From assembly GCF_004349105.1 (NCBI RefSeq), contig NZ_SMLB01000002.1, positions 124,001 through 188,000 of the forward strand: a stretch of 64,000 nt of DNA, in the 5' to 3' direction. A model generated the notes under the pieces. It was not told the origin of the DNA. It worked only from the letters and a program-made list of their open reading frames with translations, and searched no databases. The position numbers and the translations under genes are program-made. Shown here in pieces: positions 15,522 to 22,975 of this stretch; within the stretch, counting starts at the first letter, position 1, and the number at the start of each line of letters is the position of its first letter. Source of the stretch: Jiangella aurantiaca (GTDB lineage Bacteria > Actinomycetota > Actinomycetes > Jiangellales > Jiangellaceae).

Positions 15522-16261
15522 CGTTCTGCCGTCCTTTCGTCGGATTCGATCCGGCCGTCGAGGATGTGCACCTGCCGGGGCAGCTCGGCGGCCACGCCGT
15601 GGTCGTGGGTGATGACCACGATGGTCGTTCCGCTGCCGCGGAGCTCGTGCAGGAGCTCGAGCACCGCGGCGCCGGAGGCGGAGTCCAAGGCGCCGGTGGG
15701 CTCGTCGGCGAGCAGCAGCGCCGGCTGGCCGACAAGCGCCCGGGCGACGGCGACCCGTTGCCGTTGGCCGCCGGAGAGCTGGTGTGGCTTGTGGTGCATT
15801 CGGTCGGCGAGCCCGACCCGGGTCAGTGTCCGCCGTGCCCTGGCCCGGCGGTGGCGCTGGGCGATCCCGGTGTAGAGCAGTCCGTCGGCGACGTTGTCCA
15901 GGGCTGTCACCCCCGGAGAGAGGAAGAACTGCTGGAACACGAACCCGATCCGATGCGCGCGCATCGCCGACAGCTGCCGGTCGGACAGGTCGTCGACGTC
16001 GTAGCCGTCGATGCGCACGACGCCGGCATCGGCCCGGTCCAACGTGCCCAGCACGTTGAGCAGGGTCGTCTTTCCCGAGCCTGACGGTCCGACGATGCCG
16101 ACGAGCTCACCCGGGTCGATCCGCAGGTCGACGCCGTCGAGCGCTCGCACCGGTGGGCTCCCGGGATAGACGCGGCGGACCTCGCTCAGGAGGACGACGG
16201 GTTCCCTCGTGTCCGAGATCGCGTCGGGCAGCGCTGCCGTGGCCTGGATGCGCGTGCTCAT
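15518..16261 (-). CDS. MacB/LolD-type ABC transporter ATPase
   Basis: 247 residues. Walker A is GPSGSGKTTLLN, the Q-loop lies in IGFVFQQFFLSPG, the signature is LSGGQRQRVAVARAL, Walker B is LLLADEPTGALD, and the H-loop is TIVVITHDHGVA. This matches ATPases that pair with MacB/FtsX permeases. It starts with an ATG inside the stop of the adaptor gene (ATGA) and its end overlaps the permease start, so three subunits are translated as a unit. It should dimerise under two copies of the permease at 14313. It cannot serve the four sugar importers elsewhere in the window, which need a MalK-type ATPase with a C-terminal regulatory domain. Confidence 0.9.
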   Translation of the reverse strand: MSTRIQATAALPDAISDTREPVVLLSEVRRVYPGSPPVRALDGVDLRIDPGELVGIVGPSGSGKTTLLNVLGTLDRADAGVVRIDGYDVDDLSDRQLSAMRAHRIGFVFQQFFLSPGVTALDNVADGLLYTGIAQRHRRARARRTLTRVGLADRMHHKPHQLSGGQRQRVAVARALVGQPALLLADEPTGALDSASGAAVLELLHELRGSGTTIVVITHDHGVAAELPRQVHILDGRIESDERTAER

Positions 16262-17409
16262 CGGCCGGCCGCCCCGACGACGGTTCCCTCGGCGATGTCC
16301 GCGCCGCTCACCTCTACCTTGCCGTTGGCGAACATGCCGGTCTCGACCGGAACGATGTCCGTCGTGCCGTCAGCGCGGACGACTTCGAGTCCGAACCCGC
16401 CCCCGGCCAATGCGAGCAGGGCGTTGACGGGGACGACGAGGACGTCCTCACGGGTCTCGACGTTCACGACGACGTCGACCGGCGCCCCGATCAGCGCCTC
16501 GTCGACCGGGTCGGTGAGTGTCACCTCCACCTCGGTGATGGTGTCGTCGGCGCCCGGGTCCTCGTCGTCCCCGCCGCCTCCTCCGCCGTCGCCTTCGCCC
16601 GACGTGTCCTCGACCACCGTGGAGGAGGTCACCGTCCCGGCCGCCTCCTGGCCACCCGGCAGCCGGACGGAGACCCCGGTGCCGACGTCGACGAGACCTC
16701 GGTCAGCGACGTCGACCTCGAGCGACACGATCTGGTCGGCTGCGGTGATGCCGAGAACCTCCGTATCGGGGGTGACGGTGTCGCCGAGCGCGACCTTGAT
16801 CCCGTCGACGCGTCCCGCCTGGGGAACGACCACGACGTCGGCCGGGCCGACCGTGCCGGTCTTCTCGGCGCCGATGTCGTCTTGCCACTCCCTGACGGCC
16901 TGGGCCGTGTTCCAGGTGTACTCGTCATCGACGTCGAACCCGTCGTAGCCGAGCTCGGCGAGGTTCTGCTCGAGCATCTCGACGTCAGCCCCCTCGGTGC
17001 CCGGTGACAGCTCGCGATACATGGGGACCGACCCGATCACGGCGATCACCGGCTGCTCGTCCAGGCGATAGAGCTCGGTGCCACGGCTGACCGCCGACTC
17101 CTGGGCGGCGAGCCCGGTGACCGTTCCGTCACCCTTCGCCTTGACAGCCAGCGGCGTGCCGTAGCCGAGCGTTCCAGTCAACGACTCGGCTCTGGTCAGC
17201 GTCTCCCTGGTGACATCCGCCGTCGCCGCGGGACTGGTCGACGCGTCCGCCGGTGCCGATGAGTCGTTCCGGACGGCGAACCAGTACGACGCGCCGGCGC
17301 CGCCGGCCACAACGAGAGCCATGGCCAGCCACAGCAGCCGCCGTCGTCGTGGACGGTCGTCGACGTCCAGCTCCACGTCCTCTGGTCGCGACATGACGTC
17401 CTGGCTCAT
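16258..17409 (-). CDS. Peptidoglycan-binding efflux adaptor (MacA/RND membrane-fusion type)
   Basis: 383 residues. One N-terminal membrane anchor (LLWLAMALVVAGGAGASYWFA) is followed by barrel-sandwich strands around a peptidoglycan-binding domain (SPGTEGADVEMLEQNLAELG through NTAQAVREWQDDIG, about residues 137-175), then more adaptor strands (VVPQAGRVDGIKVALGDTV). An acidic Gly/Asp insert (about residues 267-285) is low complexity. Gram-positive adaptors like this sit on the outer face of the membrane and couple a MacB-like exporter to the wall. The peptidoglycan-binding domain suggests it senses or contacts wall stems. It overlaps both neighbours by four bases. Confidence 0.82.
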   Translation of the reverse strand: MSQDVMSRPEDVELDVDDRPRRRRLLWLAMALVVAGGAGASYWFAVRNDSSAPADASTSPAATADVTRETLTRAESLTGTLGYGTPLAVKAKGDGTVTGLAAQESAVSRGTELYRLDEQPVIAVIGSVPMYRELSPGTEGADVEMLEQNLAELGYDGFDVDDEYTWNTAQAVREWQDDIGAEKTGTVGPADVVVVPQAGRVDGIKVALGDTVTPDTEVLGITAADQIVSLEVDVADRGLVDVGTGVSVRLPGGQEAAGTVTSSTVVEDTSGEGDGGGGGGDDEDPGADDTITEVEVTLTDPVDEALIGAPVDVVVNVETREDVLVVPVNALLALAGGGFGLEVVRADGTTDIVPVETGMFANGKVEVSGADIAEGTVVGAAGR

Positions 17410-17990
17410 GACGCGTCGCCTTGCGTGTCTGGCTGTCCACCGAACACCTGGTCGTTGCAGGTCTGCTCGGCCGCTTCGAAGTCCGGGTCCCCCACGATCT
17501 CCGGGCCTATCCCGATGCCCTCGCCAGGTTTGGGATCCTCGAACGCTTCGACGCCGTTGTCACGCATGCACTGCGCGAACGCCAGCATGTCCTCGCGATC
17601 CTCGTCCTCGCTGCCCTCAGGGGGAGCTGGCGGAGCTACGTCCTCGCACGCGGCGAGAGCTTCGTCGGAGTTCGATGGATCGCCCTCGTTCTGGAGCTGG
17701 ATGCCCTCGCCCGGCGCCGGGTCCTCCACGTCGAGGCCATGGTCGCGCAAGCACTGCGCGTACTCCAGCAGCCTGTCGTGCAGCTCGTCCTCGCTCAGCG
17801 GCTCCCCGCCGTTGCCGCCGCTGCCGTCGTCCCCGCTGCCTTCGTCGCTGCTGTCGGGCGGCGTGCTGCTGTCCGCGGATGCCACCGGGTCGCCGCCGTC
17901 GCCGCTTCCACCGTCCGACCCGCAGCCGGTGAGAGCCAGCAGTGCGGCCAACGGCAGCGCTGTCAGCGCCATTCGAAGTCGGGTTCGCAT
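17406..17990 (-). CDS. Small acidic lipoprotein with an internal repeat
   Basis: 194 residues. The signal ends in LTGC, a lipobox, so the protein is probably anchored at the membrane surface after residue 22. A Ser/Gly/Asp linker follows. Then a module occurs twice: EYAQCLRDHGLDVEDPAPGE and AFAQCMRDNGVEAFEDPKPG. Each carries one Cys in AQC and a conserved GEG, and further Cys residues lie in AACED and TCND, so disulfides are possible. Proteins of this look are common in actinobacteria next to MacAB-like transporters, but I know no assigned function. As first gene of the operon, it is likely an accessory surface subunit of the exporter. Confidence 0.7.
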   Translation of the reverse strand: MRTRLRMALTALPLAALLALTGCGSDGGSGDGGDPVASADSSTPPDSSDEGSGDDGSGGNGGEPLSEDELHDRLLEYAQCLRDHGLDVEDPAPGEGIQLQNEGDPSNSDEALAACEDVAPPAPPEGSEDEDREDMLAFAQCMRDNGVEAFEDPKPGEGIGIGPEIVGDPDFEAAEQTCNDQVFGGQPDTQGDAS

Positions 17991-18043
17991 TGTCGTCTCG
18001 ATTCCTGTCGGGGGCCGGCCGAGTGCCGGCGCGTTGCCACCCA

Positions 18044-18115
18044 GGAAACCGAGAACACCGTTTCCGCAGCGTTTCCGTGGCGCCGAACGGTGCTCGCTCA
18101 CGGTGCTAACGGAAA
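18044..18115. promoter_or_regulatory. Divergent control region with CGTTTCCG direct repeats
   Basis: CGTTTCCG occurs at 18059-18066 and 18070-18077, again with an 11-bp step. GGAAAC (18044-18049) and CGGAAA (18110-18115) are inverted copies on both sides. The region separates the minus-strand exporter operon (start 17990) from the plus-strand two-component genes (start 18191). It is the natural site for the response regulator at 18191. The word differs from the VanR repeat, so the two systems probably have separate targets. Confidence 0.5.
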
Positions 18116-18190
18116 AGAAACACACGGGTCGGCGACAATGACCGTGCGGGGCGGCGTCGACGCCGCCCCGACCAGCGAGAGAGGCGGGAC

Positions 18191-18847
18191 ATGCGGGTGT
18201 TGGTGGTCGAGGACGAGCCGAGACTCGCCGGCGCGATCGGCGAGTGGCTGCGCAACGATACCCATGCCGTCGACGTGGTCCACGATGGCGCCGCGGCGTT
18301 GGAACGCATCGGCGTCAACGACTACGACGTCGTCGTCCTCGACCGCGACATTCCGCTCGTCCACGGCGACGACGTCTGCCGGGAACTCGTCGAGGACGTT
18401 TCGGGCGCGCGCGTGCTGATGCTCACAGCCGCCGCCGAGGTGGTCGACCGGGTGACCGGGCTCCGGCTGGGCGCCGACGACTACCTGACCAAGCCGTTCG
18501 CGTTCGCCGAGCTCAGCGCCCGAGTCCACGCGCTCGGCCGCCGCTCCCGTCCTGCCGCTCCCCCTGTGCTGCGCCGGGCGGGCATCATCCTGGACCCGGG
18601 CCGTCACGAGGTCTTCCGTGAGGGCCGGCTGGTGCCACTGTCCAAGAAGGAGTTCGCGGTACTCACCGAACTGCTGCGCGCCGACGGGGCCGCTGTCTCC
18701 GCCGAGCACCTGCTGGAGAAGGTCTGGGACGAATTCGCCGACCCGTTCACCGGGGCCGTGCGGCTGGCCATTCTCAAACTGCGCCGCAAGCTCGGCAACC
18801 CGCCGGTCGTCGAGACCATCGCCGGTGTGGGATACCGCATACCGTGA
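18191..18847 (+). CDS. OmpR-family response regulator, close relative of VanR
   Basis: 218 residues. The receiver has Asp51 in VVLDRDIPLVHG, Thr in MLTAAAE and Lys in GADDYLTKPF. The DNA-binding half has VPLSKKEFAVLTELL, ADPFTGAVRLAILKLRRKLG and IAGVGYRIP. The layout and many words match VanR at 12856 (LDRDIP, ADPFT-AVR, GVGYRI), so the two regulators are paralogues. It overlaps the kinase gene by four bases. It is divergent from the MacAB-like operon, with a repeat region between, and most likely controls that operon. I would not call it vanR. Confidence 0.88.
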   Translation: MRVLVVEDEPRLAGAIGEWLRNDTHAVDVVHDGAAALERIGVNDYDVVVLDRDIPLVHGDDVCRELVEDVSGARVLMLTAAAEVVDRVTGLRLGADDYLTKPFAFAELSARVHALGRRSRPAAPPVLRRAGIILDPGRHEVFREGRLVPLSKKEFAVLTELLRADGAAVSAEHLLEKVWDEFADPFTGAVRLAILKLRRKLGNPPVVETIAGVGYRIP

Positions 18848-20118
18848 GACGCCGAAGGTTTGTCGACGTGCTCCCGATCCGGATCAGCCTGCGCACCAGA
18901 CTGACCGTCATCTACGGAGCCATGTTCCTCGTCGCCGGCGTCGTTCTCCTCGGCACGACTTACGCGCTGTTCAACCAGCAGTTGTCCGGCTCTTCTTTAG
19001 AGATCAGTTTCTCCAACTCGACCGACGGGGAGGACCAGCCCCCGCCCCAAGAGGACGCACCCCCAGGAAACCAGATCGTCACCGGCGAGGGACAAGTCCT
19101 CACCGACGAAGCGGCCACGGACTGGCTGGAAGGGCAGGAGCAACGGCTACGGGACTCAGCCGTCACGTCACTGATCGCCCAAGGGGGAATTGCACTCCTG
19201 CTCGTGGGCGGCGCCGCGGCCGGATTCGGATGGCTCGTGGCGGGCCGCGTACTCGCGCCCCTGCACCGCGTCACCGAGACCGCACGACGCATCGCCGCCG
19301 CCCCCGCCGCCGACCGCGGCCTCCACGAACGTATCGCCCTCATCGGCCCCGACGACGAAGTCAAGGAACTCGCCGACACCTTCGACACGATGGTTGCCCG
19401 CCTGGACCGGTCCTTCGATGGCCAGCGCCGTTTCGTCGCCAATGCCTCACACGAGCTACGAACGCCGCTCACACTGAGCCGGGGCCTCGTCGAGCTGGCC
19501 ATGCACCGGCGATCGGCCTCCGATGACGTCAAACGCCTGGGTGAAGACCTCCTGGAGATCAACACCGGCCACGAGCGCCTGATCAGCGGCCTTCTCATGC
19601 TGGCCAAAGCCGAGAACGAAGTGGTCGAACGGTTCCCCGTCGACCTCGCCGACGTCGTCGACCACGTCATCGCCCAAACGGCCGAGGAAGCCCAACAGTG
19701 CGAGGTCGACGTGCAGGACGAGGCCGAAGAGGCCGTGACGGACGGCGACGCACTCCTCCTCGAACGCCTCGTGCACAACCTCGTCGAGAACGGCATCCGG
19801 CACAACGACCCCGAGGGCGGCTGGGTTCACGTCAAGAGCCGGACCGACCCCAGCGCGGGAGTGGTCGAGCTGGAGTTCAGCAACACCGGACCCGTCGTCC
19901 CGCCGTACGAGGTCAATGCCCTGTTCGAACCATTCCGCCGCCTCGGCACCGACCGCCTCGCCACCGCGAAAGGCGCCGGCCTGGGACTGTCCATCGTTCG
20001 CGCCATCGCGCGAGCACACACGGGCGACGCCACCGCCCGCCCCCGCGACGACGGCGGCCTCGTCGTCACGGTCACACTCCCCACGAGCTCCCAGACCAGC
20101 CCTCCGGCTCGCTCATAG
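18844..20118 (+). CDS. Sensor histidine kinase paired with the 18191 regulator
   Basis: 424 residues. TM1 is in LTVIYGAMFLVAGVVLLGTT, then an external domain of about 90 residues rich in Asp, Glu, Gln and Pro, and TM2 in LIAQGGIALLLVGGAAAGFG. HAMP follows (RVLAPLHRVTETARRIAAAP), then the H-box NASHELRTPLTLSRGLVELA, the N-box LVHNLVENGIRHND, and GAGLGLSIVRAIARAHTGD. The external loop is longer than in VanS and carries PPPQEDAPPG, so a different ligand is likely. Translation is coupled to the regulator (GTGA). Candidate stimuli are envelope stress or the substrate of the adjacent exporter. This is inference from position. Confidence 0.88.
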   Translation: MRRRRFVDVLPIRISLRTRLTVIYGAMFLVAGVVLLGTTYALFNQQLSGSSLEISFSNSTDGEDQPPPQEDAPPGNQIVTGEGQVLTDEAATDWLEGQEQRLRDSAVTSLIAQGGIALLLVGGAAAGFGWLVAGRVLAPLHRVTETARRIAAAPAADRGLHERIALIGPDDEVKELADTFDTMVARLDRSFDGQRRFVANASHELRTPLTLSRGLVELAMHRRSASDDVKRLGEDLLEINTGHERLISGLLMLAKAENEVVERFPVDLADVVDHVIAQTAEEAQQCEVDVQDEAEEAVTDGDALLLERLVHNLVENGIRHNDPEGGWVHVKSRTDPSAGVVELEFSNTGPVVPPYEVNALFEPFRRLGTDRLATAKGAGLGLSIVRAIARAHTGDATARPRDDGGLVVTVTLPTSSQTSPPARS

Positions 20119-20157
20119 GCCTCGCCCGTCACAGTCGTCCCGTTGCGTTACCTCACC

Positions 20158-20211
20158 AGGCGTTCTCCTGCTTCACCCGGCATGCATGGGTGGTAGAGCA
20201 GGGGAACGCCT
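20158..20211 (+). terminator. Long hairpin after the two-component operon
   Basis: AGGCGTTCTCCTGCT (20158-20172) pairs with AGCAGGGGAACGCCT (20197-20211), 15 bp with one G-T wobble. An inner CACCC/GGGTG pair extends the stem. It starts 40 bases after the kinase stop. There is no T-run, but stem strength and place fit a terminator that separates the envelope region from the esterase cluster. Confidence 0.65.
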
Positions 20212-20247
20212 AGTGACGTGGACGCGCGAGCTCGCCATTGGGAGTCG

Positions 20248-20296
20248 TTGCACAATATGCAACACGATCGCTGTCATTTGCAATCACCTCTTGACA
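20248..20296 (+). promoter_or_regulatory. IclR-type operator and -35 box before the CE1 esterase
   Basis: TTGCACAATATGCAA (20248-20262) is a palindrome (TTGCA-N5-TGCAA). A half site TTGCAA follows at 20278, and TTGACA (20291-20296) could be a -35 with a CACGAT -10 at 20312, although the spacing is short. Nearly the same palindrome lies at 22852 beside the iclR gene and at 41440. Binding by the IclR protein at 22047 is inferred. Confidence 0.6.
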
Positions 20297-20384
20297 CAGC
20301 CGCACCCTCTCCACGATGGTTCCCACGATGTAATCGATCAGCCGTCAACGGCCTGATCGACTCGCCCAACGGAGGGAGAGGTAC

Positions 20385-21980
20385 ATGCACCTGCCACAGC
20401 CCCGCCGGACGCCGGCGTCCCCGCCGGGCAGGCGGCTGATGCGCTCACTGCTGGCCGGTCTCGCGGTCGCCGCGGCGATGACGGCCGGAGCGATCGCGAC
20501 GGCCGCGACGGCCGCGCCGTCCGAGCCGCTCGGACCGGAAGTCATCCGGACGGATCAGCCGCCCACCGGGTACTCCGTCACCTTCAGGTACCAGCCGCCC
20601 CAAGGCGTCGAGTCGGTCCACATCTACGGCGACTGGTTCTACTCCCACCCCGAGAGCGTGACCTGCAACGACTGCGGGGACGGCCGGCACCCGTCGGAAT
20701 GGAGGCTGGGCGACATCGCCGCCACGCCGTGGCGGATCCTGCCGATGGAGCGCGGGGACGACGGAGTCTGGTCGATCACGGTGCCGCTGCCCGCGGGAAG
20801 CTTCCGCTACGCCTTCACCCACGACTGCACCAACGTGCTGGCCACTGGCTGCACGCTGCACGACGACCCGGCGAACCCATGGAAGATCCAGCCTCAGTAC
20901 GCCGGTGCGCCGGGAGCGGTGCGCAGCACGATCTACGTCCCGGAGAGCAAGAAGTTCCCGACCTACGACACCGACTACCAGGCCCCGCCCCGGCCCAACA
21001 AGGCCGGCACCCTGGAGACGCGACGCTACCCGTCCCCGCTGTCCACCAACCCGGTCGGCGTCCACGACATCGTCGTGTACCTGCCGCACGACTACGACCC
21101 CGATCGGGCGACGCCGTATCCGACGCTCTACCTGAGCCACGGCGGTGGCGACCACTCGACCGCCTGGACGATGCAGGGCGTGGCCCACCACATCCTGGAG
21201 AACGCGATCCAGGACGGCGCGGCCCAACCGATGGTCATCGTGTCGACCGACTTCAACGGCCTTCCCGGCGGAAACCTGGGCTACGTCAACGAGCTCAGGA
21301 ACAACGTCATCCCGTTCGTGGAGCAGAACTACAACGTCTCCACCCGGGCCGAGGACCGTGCCTTCGGCGGATTCTCCGCCGGCGGGAGCCGCGCCTACAC
21401 GCTCATGTACGACCACACCGCGCTGTTCGGCTACCACGCCGCCTGGAGCGCGGGCGGACCGCAGGCCAGCCAGGTGCAGATCGACCGCATGAAGGGCGTG
21501 GCCGGCGGAATCATGATCGGCACCGGCCTCCAGGACCGCCTGGGCAACATCGCCGAGAACTCGCAACGCAACGCCGCCGCGCTGAAGGCGGCCGGCGTCG
21601 ACGTCGACGAGTACAACGTTCCGGGCGTCCACACCTGGCACGTCTGGCGGCCATTGCTGAACCACTACCTGCGCGAGCTCGTTTTCCGTGCCACGGCGAC
21701 GGAGCTCGGCATCGACACCGAGCCGGCCGGCGGTTCCGGCAACGTGCGGCTCACCGCCGTTGCCACGATCGATCCCGTGACGACGAGCGTCACCGCACCG
21801 TCGGGCACGGTGGACTTCTACGCCGGCGACCAGTACCTCGGTTCCGCGCCGGTGAGGGACGGCGCTGCCCGATTCCACCAGACCGTCGACGGCGCGCTGC
21901 TCGACGAACCGGTGATCGCCCACTACCGGGGCGACGAGCTGTTCAACGAGTCGCGGAGCACACCCGCCGAGGCTCACTGA
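20385..21980 (+). CDS. Secreted carbohydrate esterase family 1 protein with N-terminal CBM48-like and C-terminal Ig-like domains
   Basis: 531 residues after a GGAGGGAGAGG site. The signal peptide spans about residues 19-44 (LLAGLAVAAAMTAGAIATAA). Residues ~55-170 form a beta-sandwich (SVTFRYQPPQGVESVHIYGD, YAFTHDC) like the CBM48/E-set domains before feruloyl and acetyl-xylan esterases. The alpha/beta hydrolase domain has YPTLYLSHGGGDHSTAW, nucleophile Ser331 in GGFSAGGS and His416 or His419 in PGVHTWH. The last ~90 residues look like an Ig-like repeat (TSVTAPSGTVDFYAGDQYLG). It should cut ester decorations (feruloyl or acetyl) from hemicellulose outside the cell. An IclR-type operator lies upstream. 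The exact ester is not predictable. Confidence 0.82.
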   Translation: MHLPQPRRTPASPPGRRLMRSLLAGLAVAAAMTAGAIATAATAAPSEPLGPEVIRTDQPPTGYSVTFRYQPPQGVESVHIYGDWFYSHPESVTCNDCGDGRHPSEWRLGDIAATPWRILPMERGDDGVWSITVPLPAGSFRYAFTHDCTNVLATGCTLHDDPANPWKIQPQYAGAPGAVRSTIYVPESKKFPTYDTDYQAPPRPNKAGTLETRRYPSPLSTNPVGVHDIVVYLPHDYDPDRATPYPTLYLSHGGGDHSTAWTMQGVAHHILENAIQDGAAQPMVIVSTDFNGLPGGNLGYVNELRNNVIPFVEQNYNVSTRAEDRAFGGFSAGGSRAYTLMYDHTALFGYHAAWSAGGPQASQVQIDRMKGVAGGIMIGTGLQDRLGNIAENSQRNAAALKAAGVDVDEYNVPGVHTWHVWRPLLNHYLRELVFRATATELGIDTEPAGGSGNVRLTAVATIDPVTTSVTAPSGTVDFYAGDQYLGSAPVRDGAARFHQTVDGALLDEPVIAHYRGDELFNESRSTPAEAH

Positions 21981-21994
21981 CCCTTCGGCAACCC

Positions 21995-22030
21995 CTGGGG
22001 CGGTGCCTCCTACCGGCGGCGCCGCCCCAG
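21995..22030. terminator. Bidirectional terminator hairpin
   Basis: CTGGGGCGGTGCC (21995-22007) pairs with GGCGCCGCCCCAG (22018-22030), 13 bp with one G-T wobble and a 10-base loop. It lies between the convergent esterase and iclR genes, which end at 21980 and 22047. Confidence 0.65.
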
Positions 22031-22046
22031 GCGCGCCGGCCACGAC

Positions 22047-22838
22047 TCAGCCGACCGCCGGCTCGGCCGTCGCCGGCACCGCCGCAGCACCGGTCGTGTA
22101 GCCGAGTTCCGCGGAGATCGACGCCGCCGTGTCGAGCAACAGCGGAAGTCTCGCCTCCAGCTGCGGCAACGTCGCGATCACCTCGATCGCCGTGATCGAG
22201 ACGGCGGCGATGACCTGGCCCCGCGAGTCCCTGATCGGTGCGGCCACGCACATCACGTAGGCGTCGTGCTCGCCGTTGTCCGTCGCCCAGCCGCGCTCGC
22301 GCACTTGGATGAGCTCGAGCTCGAGCGACCCACGGTCGGCGAAGGTCGTGTCCGTGTACCGCTGGAACGTCACGTGTGAGAGCAGTCGATCGCGCTCTTC
22401 TCGAGGCAGATGCGCCAAGATCACCTTGCCGACGGCACTCGCGTAGATCGATACCGCTCGCCCGACCCGCGACGGCAGCTTCACGGCGTCGAAGGCGGGA
22501 CTGTCGACCTTGTCGATGTAGATGATCTCGTCGCCGGTCAGCTGGGCCAGGTGCACCGTGTGGCCGGTCTCCCGCTGGAGCCGGCGCAGGTGCACCGAGG
22601 CGAACTGGCGAAGGTCCATCGAGCCGAGCGCCAGCTCGGACAGCTCGATGAGGCCGCTCCCGAACACGTACGTCCCCGCCCCGGTCTTCCGGACGAACCG
22701 CGCCGCCTCGAGCGTCTGGAGAATCCGGAGCGCCGTCGACTTGTGGACGCCGAGCACCTCCGAAGCCTCGGAGAGGCTCAGCGGGTGCTCCGCGGACCTC
22801 CTGATGAGCTCGATCGCGCGTTGGATCGTCTGAGACAC
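22047..22838 (-). CDS. IclR-family transcriptional regulator
   Basis: 263 residues. The N-terminal helix-turn-helix is LSLSEASEVLGVHKSTALRI and the wing follows as KTGAGTYVFG. The C-terminal IclR effector domain begins near LRRLQRETGHTVHLAQLTGD, continues with SRVGRAVSIYASAVGKVILA, and ends with CVAAPIRDSRGQVIAAVSIT. Two GTG starts are possible; the one at 22838 lies five bases after GGAGG and is preferred over 22844. It is divergent from the sugar importer and convergent with the esterase. Palindromes TTGCA-N5-YGCAA near both, and near the second esterase at 41 kb, are its likely sites. IclR proteins often repress until an aromatic or sugar-acid ligand binds. Confidence 0.88.
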   Translation of the reverse strand: MSQTIQRAIELIRRSAEHPLSLSEASEVLGVHKSTALRILQTLEAARFVRKTGAGTYVFGSGLIELSELALGSMDLRQFASVHLRRLQRETGHTVHLAQLTGDEIIYIDKVDSPAFDAVKLPSRVGRAVSIYASAVGKVILAHLPREERDRLLSHVTFQRYTDTTFADRGSLELELIQVRERGWATDNGEHDAYVMCVAAPIRDSRGQVIAAVSITAIEVIATLPQLEARLPLLLDTAASISAELGYTTGAAAVPATAEPAVG

Positions 22839-22851
22839 GCCCACCTCCAGA

Positions 22852-22922
22852 TTGCACTATACGCAACGAACACGCTGCGATGTGCAACCACGACTTGACA
22901 CCGTTGCATATGTTTCTACGAT
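22852..22922 (+). promoter_or_regulatory. Importer promoter with IclR-type operators
   Basis: TTGCACTATACGCAA (22852-22866) is a TTGCA-N5-CGCAA palindrome right at the iclR start. Further half sites are GTGCAA (22882), TTGCATATG (22904) and TTGCAC (22925). The promoter reads TTGACA (22895-22900), 16 bases, TACGAT (22917-22922) toward the binding-protein gene. Half sites lie in the spacer and just after the -10, as expected for a repressor-controlled promoter. Confidence 0.65.
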
Positions 22923-22975
22923 CGTTGCACGCCTTTAACGTTCAACCAGTGCCACGACTCCCTGAGGAGCACCCG

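Noticed and set aside
20248-20330. Considered a riboswitch or tRNA remnant between the kinase and esterase genes
   Set aside because: The only structure is a short symmetric palindrome and a -35 box; no cloverleaf or conserved riboswitch core is visible.
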